This document shows, one piece after another, positions 10,101-19,232 of a stretch of DNA of 51,029 nucleotides. Made by a program: the position numbers and the translations under genes. Positions within the stretch are counted from its first letter, which is position 1; each line of letters opens with the position of its first letter. The DNA is from Nitrospirae bacterium JdFR-86 (GTDB taxonomy: Bacteria; Nitrospirota; Thermodesulfovibrionia; Thermodesulfovibrionales; JdFR-86), in contig MTOV01000025.1 of NCBI GenBank assembly GCA_002011815.1, positions 1 to 51,029 on the forward strand, read 5' to 3'. Below the pieces are notes generated by a model. That model did not search any database and was not told the origin of the DNA. It was given only the letters and a program-made list of their open reading frames with translations.

Positions 10101-11282
10101 AAGGAGAAATACTCTGTTGTCTATGGAGCAAAACTCAGGGTTAAAGACGGTGAAAAGGTAGAAGCAGGACAGAGACTCCTTGAGTGGGATCCGTATTCAA
10201 GCCCGATACTCACAGAGGTTGGAGGAAGAGTTGCACTCGGAGATATCATCGAAGGTGTAACTGTCAAGGAAGAGGTTGACGAGACCACCGGACTTTCCCA
10301 CAAGGTTATCATAGACTACCCTGCGAACATGCGTCCGAGAATCTCTATAAAAGACCCGCACGGCAAGGCAACGCAGAAGATACCAGGGACAAATACTCCA
10401 GCGCGCTACCTGCTGCCTGCTGGTGCTCACATACTTGTTGAGAAGAACGACATCGTATATCCTGGTGATGTCCTTGCAAAGATACCAAGAGAGACCACAA
10501 AGACAAAGGACATAACCGGAGGTCTCCCAAGAGTCGCTGAGCTGTTCGAGGCAAGAAGGCCCAAAGAGCAGGCTATCGTTGCGGAAATAGACGGCATGGT
10601 GGAGTTCAAGGGTGTGCATAAAGGCATGCGTGTGGTTGTGGTCAAAGGCGGAACAGAACAGAGAGAATACCTTATCCCAAAGGGTAAGCACGTGAGTGTC
10701 CACGAAGGCGACTGGGTCAGGGCAGGAGAACCTCTGATGGACGGCTCAGTCAACCCGCACAGCATACTGGACATACTCGGCCCTAACGAGCTTCAGCGCT
10801 ACCTTGTGGACGAGGTGCAGAAAGTCTATAGGCTTCAGGGCGTTTCTATAAACGACAAGCACATTGAAGTCATCGTAAGACAGATGATGCGGAAGGTATT
10901 GATAGAAGACCCTGGAGACACTAACTTCCTCATTGGTGAACAGGTCGACAGAATGGTCTTCCAGGAAACGAACGAGAAGGTCAAAAAGGAAGGCGGTAAG
11001 CCGGCACAGGGCAAGCCACTGCTTCTGGGCATAACAAAGGCGTCTCTGACAACTGAAAGCTTTGTGTCCGCTGCATCCTTCCAGGAGACCACAAGGGTTC
11101 TTACAGAGGCAGCCATAAACGGTCAGATAGACGAGTTAAGGGGTCTTAAAGAGAATGTAATCATGGGGAGGATTATTCCTGCTGGAACAGGTATGGCGAG
11201 ATACAGAAATACCCATGTCAAGAGAGAGTTGCCTTTGCTGTCTGAGTTTGCAATCGAAGACTCACAGGAGAGCACTAACTGA
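7161..11282 (+). CDS. rpoC: DNA-directed RNA polymerase subunit beta'
   Basis: 1373 residues. It carries the catalytic magnesium motif NADFDGDQM (about residues 458-466), the N-terminal zinc ribbon with CICG and CDKCG, the bridge-helix and trigger-loop region around [13 protein letters not shown], and a second zinc site with the [11 protein letters not shown] pattern. The start is TTG at 7161, four bases after the rpoB stop with AAGGGGGAA upstream; no nearby ATG fits the conserved N-terminus [11 protein letters not shown]. It is the last gene of the ribosomal/RNA polymerase block; no clear terminator follows, and the next gene begins 28 bases later. Confidence 0.98.
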   Translation: MTENLYSLFQKPKNPTDFEAIRIKLASPEKIREWSFGEVKKPETINYRTFKPERDGLFCAKIFGPIKDWECICGKYKRMKHRGVVCDKCGVEVIQSKVRRQRLGHIELATPVAHIWFLKGVPSRIGTLLDMTMRQLERVLYFENYIVIDPGDTPLKEKDLLTEEEYKKMTAEYGSKFKAGMGAEAIRELLRKVNLEELSATLKQQIKEAQSLGIKKKLTKRLKVVEAFRLSGNKPEWMIMDVIPVLPPDLRPLVPLEGGRFATSDLNDLYRRVINRNNRLKRLMELKAPSVIIKNEKRMLQESVDALFDNGRRSRVLKAATKRPLKSLSDMIKGKQGRFRQNLLGKRVDYSGRSVIVVGPELKLHQCGLPKKMALELFKPFLFNKLEEKGLATTIKQAKKLVEKERPEVWDLLEEVISEHPVLLNRAPTLHRLGIQAFDPVLVEGKAIKLHPLVCTAFNADFDGDQMAVHVPLSIEAQIEARVLMMSVNNLLSPANGKPIVTPTQDMVLGIYYLTKEKKGAKGEGKIFSGPEEVRAAYDAGVLEEHAKIKVRINGELVDTTCGRVIFSEILPKVVPYSMVNRDITKKELVKIIDYSFKKAGKRETVIFLDNLEKLGFHYATESGISICMSDMHIPSKKAELIHAAEQEIIEIQRQYAEGLITYGERYNKAIDIWANVTEKVADEMMKELGAEDGKTLSEEELEEKRSFNSIFMMADSGARGSTAQLRQLAGMRGLMAKPSGEIIETPITANFREGLSPLQYFISTHGARKGLADTALKTANSGYLTRRLVDVAQDVIVIEEDCKTTDGITITALVEGGEIIQPLEERILGRYAAEDIKDPITKERIVKKNEEINDELVQKIIDAGIDKVRIRSVLTCHSKFGICAKCYGRDLARGEPVEIGEAIGIIAAQSIGEPGTQLTMRTFHIGGAVSKVVEQTVLEAKNSGTVKFININTVKNREGLLVVMNRNGSIAVVDSKGREKEKYSVVYGAKLRVKDGEKVEAGQRLLEWDPYSSPILTEVGGRVALGDIIEGVTVKEEVDETTGLSHKVIIDYPANMRPRISIKDPHGKATQKIPGTNTPARYLLPAGAHILVEKNDIVYPGDVLAKIPRETTKTKDITGGLPRVAELFEARRPKEQAIVAEIDGMVEFKGVHKGMRVVVVKGGTEQREYLIPKGKHVSVHEGDWVRAGEPLMDGSVNPHSILDILGPNELQRYLVDEVQKVYRLQGVSINDKHIEVIVRQMMRKVLIEDPGDTNFLIGEQVDRMVFQETNEKVKKEGGKPAQGKPLLLGITKASLTTESFVSAASFQETTRVLTEAAINGQIDELRGLKENVIMGRIIPAGTGMARYRNTHVKRELPLLSEFAIEDSQESTN

Positions 11283-11310
11283 TTCTTCTGCCCTCTGAAG
11301 AAAGGGGTTA

Positions 11311-11775
11311 ATGAGGTTCATTGCAGATGCAATGCTTGGGCGCCTCGCAAGATGGCTGAGGCTGTTGGGATTCGACACGCTCTATTACCCGGATATCACT
11401 GACCAGAGACTTCTGAAACTCGCACGGCAGGAAGAAAGATTTATATTGACCAGAGATTCACACTTTCAGAGGAAAGATATCGAGACCTGCCTGTTCATAA
11501 ATTCGGACGACATTGACAGGCAGGTCTTTCAGGTAATCACAGACCTCCACCTCAGACTGCCGGATAAAAGCAGGTGCGCAAACTGTAACGGTGTTCTCGA
11601 AACCGTAAAGAAAAAAGAAATAGCTGACTCTGTGCCAGAATACGTATACCTGAACTTCACACACTTCCAGAGATGCCAAGGCTGCGGTAATGTTTACTGG
11701 GAGGGTTCTCATTATCAAAGGCTCAGGCAGAAAGTGCAGGAGTTTTTGAAACATTCCGCTCGGAGTGAAAATTGA
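11311..11775 (+). CDS. Mut7-C RNase-domain protein (DUF82, PIN-like)
   Basis: 154 residues. The first two thirds look like a Mut7-C domain, a PIN-fold nuclease relative: FIADAMLGRLARWLRLLGFDT at the start (conserved Asp at residue 6), then RFILTRDSHF with a second conserved Arg-Asp. The C-terminal third is a zinc ribbon with CANCNG and CQGCGN pairs. Known family members are poorly characterised; an RNA-processing role is inferred from the PIN-like fold. It begins 28 bases after rpoC and its stop overlaps the start of the potassium channel gene, so it is likely part of the downstream operon. Confidence 0.85.
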   Translation: MRFIADAMLGRLARWLRLLGFDTLYYPDITDQRLLKLARQEERFILTRDSHFQRKDIETCLFINSDDIDRQVFQVITDLHLRLPDKSRCANCNGVLETVKKKEIADSVPEYVYLNFTHFQRCQGCGNVYWEGSHYQRLRQKVQEFLKHSARSEN

Positions 11776-12770
11776 AACCGATGAGAAGACAGCTCATTAT
11801 CTCCATATTCCTGATATTCGTGGTCATAGCCCTAGGCACCGTGGGCTACAGCATATTCGAAGGATGGGGACTGTTCGACTCACTTTACATGACGGTCATC
11901 ACCATAACCACTATAGGCTTCAAAGAGGTGCACGAGTTGTCTGCAACCGGCAGGGCATTCACAGTAGTGCTGATATTTTTCAGTGTAGGGGCTGTCTTCT
12001 ACAGCCTGAACAATGCAGCAAGAATACTGATTGAGGGAGAGTTAAGAGATATCTTCGGGAGGAGAAAAGTGAAGAACAAGATCAAACGCTTAAAAGGGCA
12101 TTACATTGTATGCGGCTACGGCAGAATGGGCAAGATCATCTGTAAAGAACTGAAGAACACAGGTGTTGATTTCGTCATCATAGAGAAAGGGCATATACCG
12201 GAAGCAATGGAAAACGACCTTCTTTTTGTGCAAGGCGATGCAACACTGGATGAGACACTAAGGGAAGCAGGCATTGCGAAGGCAAAAGGACTCATTTCTG
12301 TGCTTTCCACTGATGCTGAAAACCTCTATGTGGTTCTGAGCGCAAGAGGACTAAACCCTTCTCTGAACATTGTAGCAAGGGCAGTGGAAGAAGGCTCAGA
12401 GCAAAAACTTATCAGGGCAGGTGCAGACAGGGCCTTGTCCCCTTATTATATAGGCGGACAAAGAATCGCACATACAGTGCTTAAACCCGCAGTCGTGGAC
12501 TTCATAGAATTCACAACGCGGGCAGGAAATATAGACATACGAATGGAAGAAATACGCGTGGAGGAAGGTTCGCCAATCGCAGGACAGACGCTTGACCAGT
12601 GCGGCATAGGCAGAGAACTCGGTATACTTGTAGTCGCTATAAAAAAGCAAACCGGTCAGATGGAGATAAACCCGACGTACACGACATCAATAGTTTCAGG
12701 CGACACCATCGTTGCCATAGGCGAAGTATCAAAACTCAGTGCACTTGAAAATATGGCTAAGAAAAAATGA
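11772..12770 (+). CDS. Two-TM potassium channel with TrkA-N/TrkA-C (RCK) domains
   Basis: 332 residues. Two transmembrane helices (about 8-25 and 62-80) flank a pore loop with filter TITTIGF at about 44-50; canonical channels have T-x-G-Y-G, so here Phe replaces Tyr and Lys follows. A cytoplasmic Rossmann domain starts YIVCGYGRMG (about 111-120), the TrkA-N nucleotide-binding site, and a TrkA-C domain ends the protein. It probably passes K+ under nucleotide control. The TTG at 11772 overlaps the stop of the preceding gene; ATG at 11781 (MRRQL) is a possible alternative. The stop overlaps the kinase ATG (ATGA). Confidence 0.88.
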   Translation: MKPMRRQLIISIFLIFVVIALGTVGYSIFEGWGLFDSLYMTVITITTIGFKEVHELSATGRAFTVVLIFFSVGAVFYSLNNAARILIEGELRDIFGRRKVKNKIKRLKGHYIVCGYGRMGKIICKELKNTGVDFVIIEKGHIPEAMENDLLFVQGDATLDETLREAGIAKAKGLISVLSTDAENLYVVLSARGLNPSLNIVARAVEEGSEQKLIRAGADRALSPYYIGGQRIAHTVLKPAVVDFIEFTTRAGNIDIRMEEIRVEEGSPIAGQTLDQCGIGRELGILVVAIKKQTGQMEINPTYTTSIVSGDTIVAIGEVSKLSALENMAKKK

Positions 12771-14806
12771 AAAGTAACATCCTTCTCATTGCAGCAGCAA
12801 TATTCATCATTTCTGTAATAATAACGCTCAATCTTTTCTTTCAGCAGAATTATCAGGCGGAAATGGCACAGCAGTTCAATAAACAGCAGTTGCTTCTTGC
12901 AGAGACCATCTCCGGAAACATACAGCGCAGCCTCGAACACCTGAAGGCAATGTCCGTGACCCTTGCCAGACTACTTGGAAATACCTCTCTGGAAAGAGCA
13001 GACCTTGCTGACTTCGTCTCAGACGCATTTGCAGACGTAGGAACAGATATCAGGCTTGACCTTAGAATTTTCGACAAAAACGGTGCTTTAAAATACAGCA
13101 GTCTGTCACAGCCTATGGACATCAGCGACCACGTGTTAATAGAGAAAGCGAAGAAACTTCAGGCAGGAAATACAGTAGTGCTTAACAGAGCCGACTTGCA
13201 GGAAATCCGCTTTGCCACACCAATTTACAATGACGAAGGGTTGCAGGGGGTAATAGTGCTTAACCTCTGCCTTAACTCCATAAACAGAAAATTCATTGAA
13301 CCTATAAAGTCAGGAAGTAAAGGCTACGCATGGATGATGGATGCAAGCGGAACACTTCTTTATCATCCGACACAGCCGGAAATGATAGGCAAAAACCTTT
13401 ACAGGGCTGATGCCTCTTGCTTTAAATGCCATACTTCTTTTGAGGTGGAAAAAAAGATACTGGACAGCGGAGGCACAGGCGTGCAAAGCTACATCGCACC
13501 TTTCGGCGAGGACAAAATCATCGCATTCTCAAGAATACAGCTGTCACCTACAGACTTCTGGATAGCATGTGTGTCCATACCCTACACCGAGGTAACTGCA
13601 AGTATAAGAAAAAGCATGAAACTGCATTCAATACTTGTCCTTGCCATATTCGGCACTACTGCAATCGCTGCATTCACAATAGTAGTGATAAACAGAAAGA
13701 GGATAAAGGCAGAAGAAAGAGCAAAACACGAGGCAGAACTCGAACGATATGCTGCTGAACTTGAAAGAGCCGTAGAAAAACGAACACTTGAGCTTATAAG
13801 CGAAAAGGAAAAGCTCGATACCATAGTCAGCACTCTTGATGTGGGAATCTTCCTTGCAGACCACAATAAAAAGATTATCTGGGTCAACAGAACACTAAAG
13901 GACTGGTTTGGCGAAGACAGGATTAATGATCTAAACCTTGAAGACATCTACGGAGGCGCAGAGGTTAGCTCCACTGTCAACAATAAAATGATTCAGGAAG
14001 TCGTCTACCACACACTTGGTAAAAGAAAAGGATATTTTCAGATAACATCAACCCCTCTTGTTGGACCAGACGGTAATATGCAGCTTCTCGGGCTTATACA
14101 TGACATAACAGAGATAAAGCGATTTGAGGAACAGATGGCACATTCGGAAAAACTTGCCTCTCTTGGACGCCTCACCGCAGGCATCGCACACGAAATAGGA
14201 AACCCGCTGACATCCGTATTCTCCTTCCTGCAGATACTCAGAGAAAGAGAAACCGACGACTTTAAAAAGGAAAGCCTTGACACAATCCTCTTTCATATAA
14301 ACAGAATTGCAGAGATTGTAAGACAGCTCTCAGGCATGTCAAAACTTCCTCCGACCGAATTCAAAGAGGCACAAATCAATGACCTCATTGAATCCTCCCT
14401 CCTGCTCATGCAATATGACAAGAGGGCAAAAGCCATATCAGTCAAGAAAGAGCTTTCACCCTTACCTCCGGTGGTTACAGACGCAAACCAGTTGACACAG
14501 GTCTTCGTTAACCTGATACTTAACGCTGTGGATGCAATGCCAGAAGGCGGAACACTTACAATAAGAACCAGAGAGACCGAAGAAAACATAGTGGTAGACT
14601 TCGAAGACACAGGGATGGGAATACCAAGAGAAAACCTCAAAAAAGTCTTTGACCCCTTCTTTACCACAAAAGACAAAGGCACAGGGCTTGGACTCTCTGT
14701 AAGCTATAATATCTTAAAGAGGCTTGGCGGAGACATATCTGTCGAAAGCGAGGAAAACAAAGGCACTACATTTACCGTAACCATTCCGAAGAAAAAACAT
14801 GAATAA
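12767..14806 (+). CDS. Membrane sensor histidine kinase with CXXCH in the sensor region
   Basis: 679 residues. A helix at about 5-25 and a second at about 288-308 bracket an extracytoplasmic Cache-like sensor. Within it CFKCH (residues 218-222, bases 13418-13432) is a c-type haem attachment motif. After the second helix come a coiled coil (about 310-350), a PAS domain (about 350-455), the HisKA box AHEIGNP with His475, and HATPase motifs NLILNAVDAM, DTGMGIP and GTGLGL. It should phosphorylate the next gene product, with which it overlaps by eight bases. Haem binding, and hence redox or gas sensing, is inferred from the motif only. Confidence 0.92.
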   Translation: MKSNILLIAAAIFIISVIITLNLFFQQNYQAEMAQQFNKQQLLLAETISGNIQRSLEHLKAMSVTLARLLGNTSLERADLADFVSDAFADVGTDIRLDLRIFDKNGALKYSSLSQPMDISDHVLIEKAKKLQAGNTVVLNRADLQEIRFATPIYNDEGLQGVIVLNLCLNSINRKFIEPIKSGSKGYAWMMDASGTLLYHPTQPEMIGKNLYRADASCFKCHTSFEVEKKILDSGGTGVQSYIAPFGEDKIIAFSRIQLSPTDFWIACVSIPYTEVTASIRKSMKLHSILVLAIFGTTAIAAFTIVVINRKRIKAEERAKHEAELERYAAELERAVEKRTLELISEKEKLDTIVSTLDVGIFLADHNKKIIWVNRTLKDWFGEDRINDLNLEDIYGGAEVSSTVNNKMIQEVVYHTLGKRKGYFQITSTPLVGPDGNMQLLGLIHDITEIKRFEEQMAHSEKLASLGRLTAGIAHEIGNPLTSVFSFLQILRERETDDFKKESLDTILFHINRIAEIVRQLSGMSKLPPTEFKEAQINDLIESSLLLMQYDKRAKAISVKKELSPLPPVVTDANQLTQVFVNLILNAVDAMPEGGTLTIRTRETEENIVVDFEDTGMGIPRENLKKVFDPFFTTKDKGTGLGLSVSYNILKRLGGDISVESEENKGTTFTVTIPKKKHE

Positions 14807-16139
14807 GATACTTGTTGTAGACGACGAAAAAGACATCTGCAGGGCTTTAGAGTTTCTGCTTTCAGGCGAGGGATACTCTGTCACGACAGCGCTGAGCGGA
14901 GAAGAAGCCATAGAACTGCTTAAGAAAACAGATTTTGATGTCGTGCTCACAGACCTCAAGATGGATAAGGTGGACGGCATAGCCGTGCTGGAGGAGGCAA
15001 AAAGACTCAACCCTGAAACAGCAGTTATTCTAATGACTGCATATGCCTCTGTGGAGTCTGCTGTTGATGCAATGAAAAAAGGCGCATCGGATTACATAGT
15101 CAAGCCCTTTATAAACGAAGAGATACGGCTGACAATAAAACGGGTGCTTGAACAGATGCGTCTTCAGTCAGAAAACATCGCCCTTAAAAGAGAACTCAGT
15201 CAACGCCGGGGAAGATGCAAAGAGATAGTCTTTAACTCCGAGTCCATGCACCGGATATTTGACCTGCTTGATAATGTAACTCCTACAAAGAGTAATATCC
15301 TTCTGCTTGGGGAATCCGGCACTGGCAAAAGTCTTATAGCCGAGACCATACACTGTAACAGTCCAAGAAGAGACAAGGCTTTTATCTCTGTAAACTGCTC
15401 TGCAATACCTGAGACCTTGCTTGAATCAGAACTCTTCGGCTACAGAAAAGGCGCATTCACAGGTGCAGTCTCTGACAAAAAAGGACTCATACTCATGGCA
15501 GACGGAGGCACACTCTTCCTTGATGAAATCGGAGACATGCCTCCTGCACTTCAGGCAAAACTCCTTAAGGTGCTTGAATCAGGCGAAGTCCTCCCACTTG
15601 GAGATACAAAACCGAAACATTCAGACATCAGGCTTATATCCGCAACAAACCAGAACATAGAAGAAAAAATTAAAAACGGCACTTTCAGGGAAGACCTCTA
15701 CTACAGAATAAACGTAATAGAAGTAACAATACCTCCACTGAGACAGAGAAAAGAAGACATACCTCTTCTCGTAGACCACTTCATAAAAAAATTCTCTGCC
15801 CAGAACCAGAAAAACATAAAAGGCATAACAGAAGAAGCAATGCAGGTTCTTATGAAATATTCATGGCCTGGCAATGTAAGAGAACTTTCAAACGTGATAG
15901 AAAGGGCTGTAGTCATTTCAACCGGTGAGATGATTGATGTGAAAAGCCTTCCGCCGAAAATCACCTTTCAGGAGCAAGCCGCCCAGTCCTTGAAGGAAAA
16001 GATGAACGAATACGAGAAAAATATAATCCTTACGACATACGAAGCAAACAACCGGAATAAAGAGGCGACTGCCCGTGCCCTTGGAATAGACCTCGCAACA
16101 CTTTACAGAAAGATGAAGAAACTCGGAATAGGGGATTAG
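14799..16139 (+). CDS. NtrC-family sigma-54-dependent response regulator
   Basis: 446 residues in three parts. A receiver domain (1-120) has the acidic pair D8-D9, phospho-acceptor D52 in VLTDLKM and KPF near 102-104. The AAA+ domain has Walker A GESGTGKS (171-178), the sigma-54 contact loop GAFTGA (219-224) and Walker B TLFLDEIGD (238-246). A Fis-type helix-turn-helix ends the protein (EATARALGIDLATLYRKMKKLGI). It activates sigma-54 promoters, as cognate partner of the preceding kinase. The target genes are not evident; no clear -24/-12 promoter was picked out nearby. Confidence 0.95.
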   Translation: MNKILVVDDEKDICRALEFLLSGEGYSVTTALSGEEAIELLKKTDFDVVLTDLKMDKVDGIAVLEEAKRLNPETAVILMTAYASVESAVDAMKKGASDYIVKPFINEEIRLTIKRVLEQMRLQSENIALKRELSQRRGRCKEIVFNSESMHRIFDLLDNVTPTKSNILLLGESGTGKSLIAETIHCNSPRRDKAFISVNCSAIPETLLESELFGYRKGAFTGAVSDKKGLILMADGGTLFLDEIGDMPPALQAKLLKVLESGEVLPLGDTKPKHSDIRLISATNQNIEEKIKNGTFREDLYYRINVIEVTIPPLRQRKEDIPLLVDHFIKKFSAQNQKNIKGITEEAMQVLMKYSWPGNVRELSNVIERAVVISTGEMIDVKSLPPKITFQEQAAQSLKEKMNEYEKNIILTTYEANNRNKEATARALGIDLATLYRKMKKLGIGD

Positions 16140-16142
16140 CCC

Positions 16143-17216
16143 TCAAGCAATTTTCTTAACACTCTCCTTATCCACTGTCTGGTGAAGTCTCACAGAGCCT
16201 ATTTTTTCAGGAAGCGTAAACCTTAGTGTGCCTGCAAGGGCTTTTTTGTCCAGCTCCATTGCCCTGAGCATACCGTCCTTGTCTATGTCCGCAGGCAGTG
16301 CGTAAGGAAGACCATAGTCTTCTATGATGGCTTTTATCCTCAAGACCTGAGCTTCATCCATAATGCCCAGTGCCTCTGACAGCTTTGCCTCCAGGTGCAT
16401 GCCGATTGCCACTGCCTCACCGTGAAGATAGTCAGTATAGCCTGTCACAGTCTCCACAGCATGCCCTATGGTATGCCCATAATTCAATATAGACCTGAGT
16501 CCTGCCTCCCGCTCATCCTTTGAAACAACCTCTGCCTTTATCTCGCATGAACGTCTAATAATGTGCGTAAGCGCCTCTTTGTTCAGGTTCAGAATTTCCT
16601 GCTTGTTCTTCTCAAGGAAGCTGAAAAACTCTTCATCCCAGATGACACCGTATTTTATGACTTCGGAAAGCCCTGCGAGGAATTCTTTTCTGGGCAGGGT
16701 TTTAAGTGTGTCAACGTCTATCCACACGAGTGAGGGCTGCCAGAATGTGCCTATCATGTTTTTGCCAAGGGCATGGTTTACACCTGTCTTTCCGCCTACT
16801 GAACTGTCAACCTGTGCAAGAAGCGTGGTAGGAACCTGCACAAACGCAATCCCCCTCATATAAGTGGATGCGGCAAACCCTGCTATGTCGCCTATTACTC
16901 CACCGCCCAGGGCAACAATAACAGACTTCCTGTCAAGTCTGTGCTTGAGAAGCTCCCCGTAGATATATTCCACCCAGAGCAGGCTCTTGTATTCTTCTCC
17001 GTCAGGTATGGTTACCACAATTGGATTAAACCCGGAAGCCTTCAGCGAATCTGTAACCTTTTCGCCATAAAGCTCATAAACCGTGGGATTGCTTATGACC
17101 GCAATATTCGGGCTGAACTTAAACCCTTTAAGAGCCTCGCCTATGCCATCGAGTATTCCGCTTTCGATTACTATATCGTAGCTTCTTTGTCCGAGTTCTA
17201 CTTTTACTTTCTCCAT
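16143..17216 (-). CDS. aroB: 3-dehydroquinate synthase
   Basis: 357 residues, standard size. It converts DAHP to 3-dehydroquinate, the second step of the shikimate pathway, with NAD and a metal. Motifs: IPDGEEYKS, ALGGGVIGDIAGFAASTYMRG (NAD-binding loop), PTTLLAQVDSSVGGKTGVNH, and LNYGHTIGHAVE with metal-binding histidines, followed by HGEAVAIGM. It is the last gene of aroC-aroK-aroB and lies tail to tail with the response regulator, three bases apart, without a visible terminator between. Confidence 0.97.
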   Translation of the reverse strand: MEKVKVELGQRSYDIVIESGILDGIGEALKGFKFSPNIAVISNPTVYELYGEKVTDSLKASGFNPIVVTIPDGEEYKSLLWVEYIYGELLKHRLDRKSVIVALGGGVIGDIAGFAASTYMRGIAFVQVPTTLLAQVDSSVGGKTGVNHALGKNMIGTFWQPSLVWIDVDTLKTLPRKEFLAGLSEVIKYGVIWDEEFFSFLEKNKQEILNLNKEALTHIIRRSCEIKAEVVSKDEREAGLRSILNYGHTIGHAVETVTGYTDYLHGEAVAIGMHLEAKLSEALGIMDEAQVLRIKAIIEDYGLPYALPADIDKDGMLRAMELDKKALAGTLRFTLPEKIGSVRLHQTVDKESVKKIA

Positions 17217-17224
17217 TTTATTCC

Positions 17225-17743
17225 CTATGAGGCCGGGGTTTCTTCTTTTATTCTGGCGAGTATTTCCTCTGCTATCTCATGCGGGGTCTTACCTTCGGTG
17301 TCTATCATTATGTCTGCCTTTTCATAATACGGCTTTCTGAAGCTTAGAAGCTCTTTTATTTTTTTAATCGGGTCTTCGACCTGAAGCAAAGGTCTTTCGT
17401 TGTTGTCCTTTGTTCTTTCGAATATGGTTTCAGGAGTTGCAGTCAGGCAGATGATAACCCCATTGGCTCTGAGTGCATCCATGTTTTCCTGTCTGAGGAC
17501 TGCGCCGCCGCCTGTCGAGATTATGAGATTTCTGCCCTGTGAAACCTTCTTTATCTCCGCTGTCTCAAGGTCTCTGAAATACGGCTCTCCGAACTGTGCA
17601 AAAATCTCAGTTATAGTCATGCCTGCGGTTTTCTCTATCTCTGCATCCACGTCCACCTGATTAAACCCGGTAAGCCGTGCCAATTCCCTGCTTACAGCAG
17701 TCTTGCCTGTTCCCATAAATCCGGTAAGAACGATGTTCTTCAT
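17225..17743 (-). CDS. aroK: Shikimate kinase
   Basis: 172 residues. It phosphorylates shikimate at the 3-hydroxyl with ATP. The P-loop GFMGTGKT is at residues 8-15; the shikimate-binding DxD (DVDAEIE) and the RDLE segment follow, then the glycine-rich ISTGGGAVLR, and the lid region with ERPLL. The start ATG has AGAGGGC upstream. It sits between aroC (nine bases upstream) and aroB (eight bases downstream), so the three genes are one operon. Confidence 0.96.
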   Translation of the reverse strand: MKNIVLTGFMGTGKTAVSRELARLTGFNQVDVDAEIEKTAGMTITEIFAQFGEPYFRDLETAEIKKVSQGRNLIISTGGGAVLRQENMDALRANGVIICLTATPETIFERTKDNNERPLLQVEDPIKKIKELLSFRKPYYEKADIMIDTEGKTPHEIAEEILARIKEETPAS

Positions 17744-17752
17744 TCTGCCCTC

Positions 17753-18922
17753 TTAAAAACCCCTCAGGGATTTAAGATACGACTTATAGTTTTGTTTTGT
17801 CTCTTTGATGCTGTCCCCTCCGAATTTTTCAAGGAAGGCATCGGCAAGAACAAGACACATCATTGCCTCGCCAATGACCGATGCTGCAGGAACAGCACAC
17901 ACATCAGAGCGCTCATAAGCCGCCCTAACCGATTTCTTCGTGATTATATCCACGGACTTAAGAGGTCTTTTCAATGTGGGAATAGGCTTCATCGCTGCCC
18001 TTATGATTACAGGCATTCCATTGGTCATTCCGCCTTCTATCCCACCTGCGTTATTGCCCTTTCTGGAAAAAGACTTTTCAGCATGCCTGTAGGAGATTTC
18101 ATCCATAACTTCTGAGCCAAATCTTTCAGCCATCTTAAACCCCAGACCTACCTCCACTCCTTTTATAGCCTGAATGGACATCAGAGCCTGCGAAAGCCGT
18201 CCGTCAAGGCGCCTGTCCCACTGGATGTGGCTTCCAAGCCCTGGTGGAACACCGAGGGCAAAAACCTCAAACACGCCTCCAAGGGAATCCCCCTCTTTTA
18301 ATGCCCTGTCAATAAGCTCAATCATCCTTTTAGATGCTTCTCTGTCAGGGCACCTTACAGGTGATGCCTCAGCTTTCTTAAATAAAGACATCAAGTCCTT
18401 TGCTTGAGGATTGATGCTGACACTCCCTATGCTAGTTACATAGCTTCCGACGGTTATATCGAATTCAAGAAGGAATCTTCTGCAGACTGCACCAAGGGCG
18501 ACCCTCATAGCCGTTTCTCTGGCGCTTGAACGCTCAAGGATATTTCTTATGTCGTGCACTCCGTATTTCAGTGCACCTGCAAGGTCTGCATGTCCGGGGC
18601 GAGGTCTTGTCACCGGCTCTATACACCCATTGTATTGTTTATCAACTGACATTGCTTCGTGCCAGTTCTGCCAGTCCTTGTTCTCGATAACAAGTGTTAT
18701 TGGACTGCCGATTGTCCTGCCCCATCTTACGCCTGAGAGAATCTCCACACGGTCGGACTCTATCTTCATGCGTCCGCCTCTTCCGTAACCGGTCTGCCTT
18801 CTTTTAAGCTCCCTGTCTATGTCATCAGAACAAAGAGGAAGACCTGATGGAATGCCTTCAAGCACTCCGGTAAGCGCTCTTCCGTGCGATTCTCCTGCAG
18901 TAAGAAATCTAATAGTTCTCAT
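17753..18922 (-). CDS. aroC: Chorismate synthase
   Basis: 389 residues. It makes chorismate from EPSP using reduced FMN. The N-terminus RFLTAGESHGRALTGVLEGIPSGLPL and the motif RRQTGYGRGGRMKIESD are diagnostic, as are the RPGHADLAGALKYG and ARETAMRVALGA segments and GGIEGGMTNGMP. It is the first gene of the aro operon and has its own promoter about 20-50 bases upstream, so aromatic amino acid synthesis here is transcribed separately from the pilus genes. Confidence 0.98.
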   Translation of the reverse strand: MRTIRFLTAGESHGRALTGVLEGIPSGLPLCSDDIDRELKRRQTGYGRGGRMKIESDRVEILSGVRWGRTIGSPITLVIENKDWQNWHEAMSVDKQYNGCIEPVTRPRPGHADLAGALKYGVHDIRNILERSSARETAMRVALGAVCRRFLLEFDITVGSYVTSIGSVSINPQAKDLMSLFKKAEASPVRCPDREASKRMIELIDRALKEGDSLGGVFEVFALGVPPGLGSHIQWDRRLDGRLSQALMSIQAIKGVEVGLGFKMAERFGSEVMDEISYRHAEKSFSRKGNNAGGIEGGMTNGMPVIIRAAMKPIPTLKRPLKSVDIITKKSVRAAYERSDVCAVPAASVIGEAMMCLVLADAFLEKFGGDSIKETKQNYKSYLKSLRGF

Positions 18923-18943
18923 AGCCTGAAATTACCCGCAGGT

Positions 18944-18972
18944 ATTATATGTGGTATACGCGGAATTTTCAA
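18944..18972 (-). promoter_or_regulatory. Sigma-70 type promoter of aroCKB
   Basis: On the minus strand TTGAAA (18967-18972) is separated by 17 bases from a perfect TATAAT (18944-18949). The predicted start of transcription is near 18937, giving a leader of about 15 bases before the aroC ATG at 18922. Assigned by consensus match only. Confidence 0.65.
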
Positions 18973-18986
18973 ATGGGCAAAGCTCT

Positions 18987-19232
18987 CTACGGATTTACAG
19001 TTACGTTTGCAATTGCGGTTGCACCGACTGAATCCTCAACCGTAGTTTCTGATGCAACCACATCAGGGTCTATTGTAAAGGATGTAATGCCTTTGCCGAG
19101 TGCGCCCGGGCTTGCAATAATAGAGGCATTATCAGAATACACATAAAGGGCGCGGCTTTCATAATATGTTCCGCTTGCAATTGGAGGAGCACCGTCTGTT
19201 TGTGCAGAAAACTCCACGTAGCTATGAGATAT
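18987..19232 (-). pseudogene. Decayed in-frame tail after pilQ (beta-rich, Ig-like sequence)
   Basis: After the pilQ stop (19233-19235) the same frame stays open for about 80 codons to TAG at 18987-18989. The translation looks like real protein, not random sequence: VEFSAQTDGAPP near the start, then ITSFTIDPDVVASETTVEDSVG, low in Lys/Arg and rich in Thr, Ser and Val, in the style of an Ig-like or invasin-type domain. A GTG at 19217 could start it but has no ribosome site, so a free-standing gene is unlikely. I read it as a remnant of an extracellular protein or a lost pilQ extension. This is the only candidate coding material in the 310-base gap between pilQ and aroC; the rest holds the aroC promoter. 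Confidence 0.45.

Noticed and set aside
16130-16150. A terminator between the response regulator and aroB
   Set aside because: Only three bases separate the convergent genes and the small GGGGATTAGCCC stem has no T run on either side.
18949-19146. A 65-codon plus-strand frame in the pilQ-aroC gap
   Set aside because: No ribosome site, and it is the shadow of the more protein-like minus-strand remnant.
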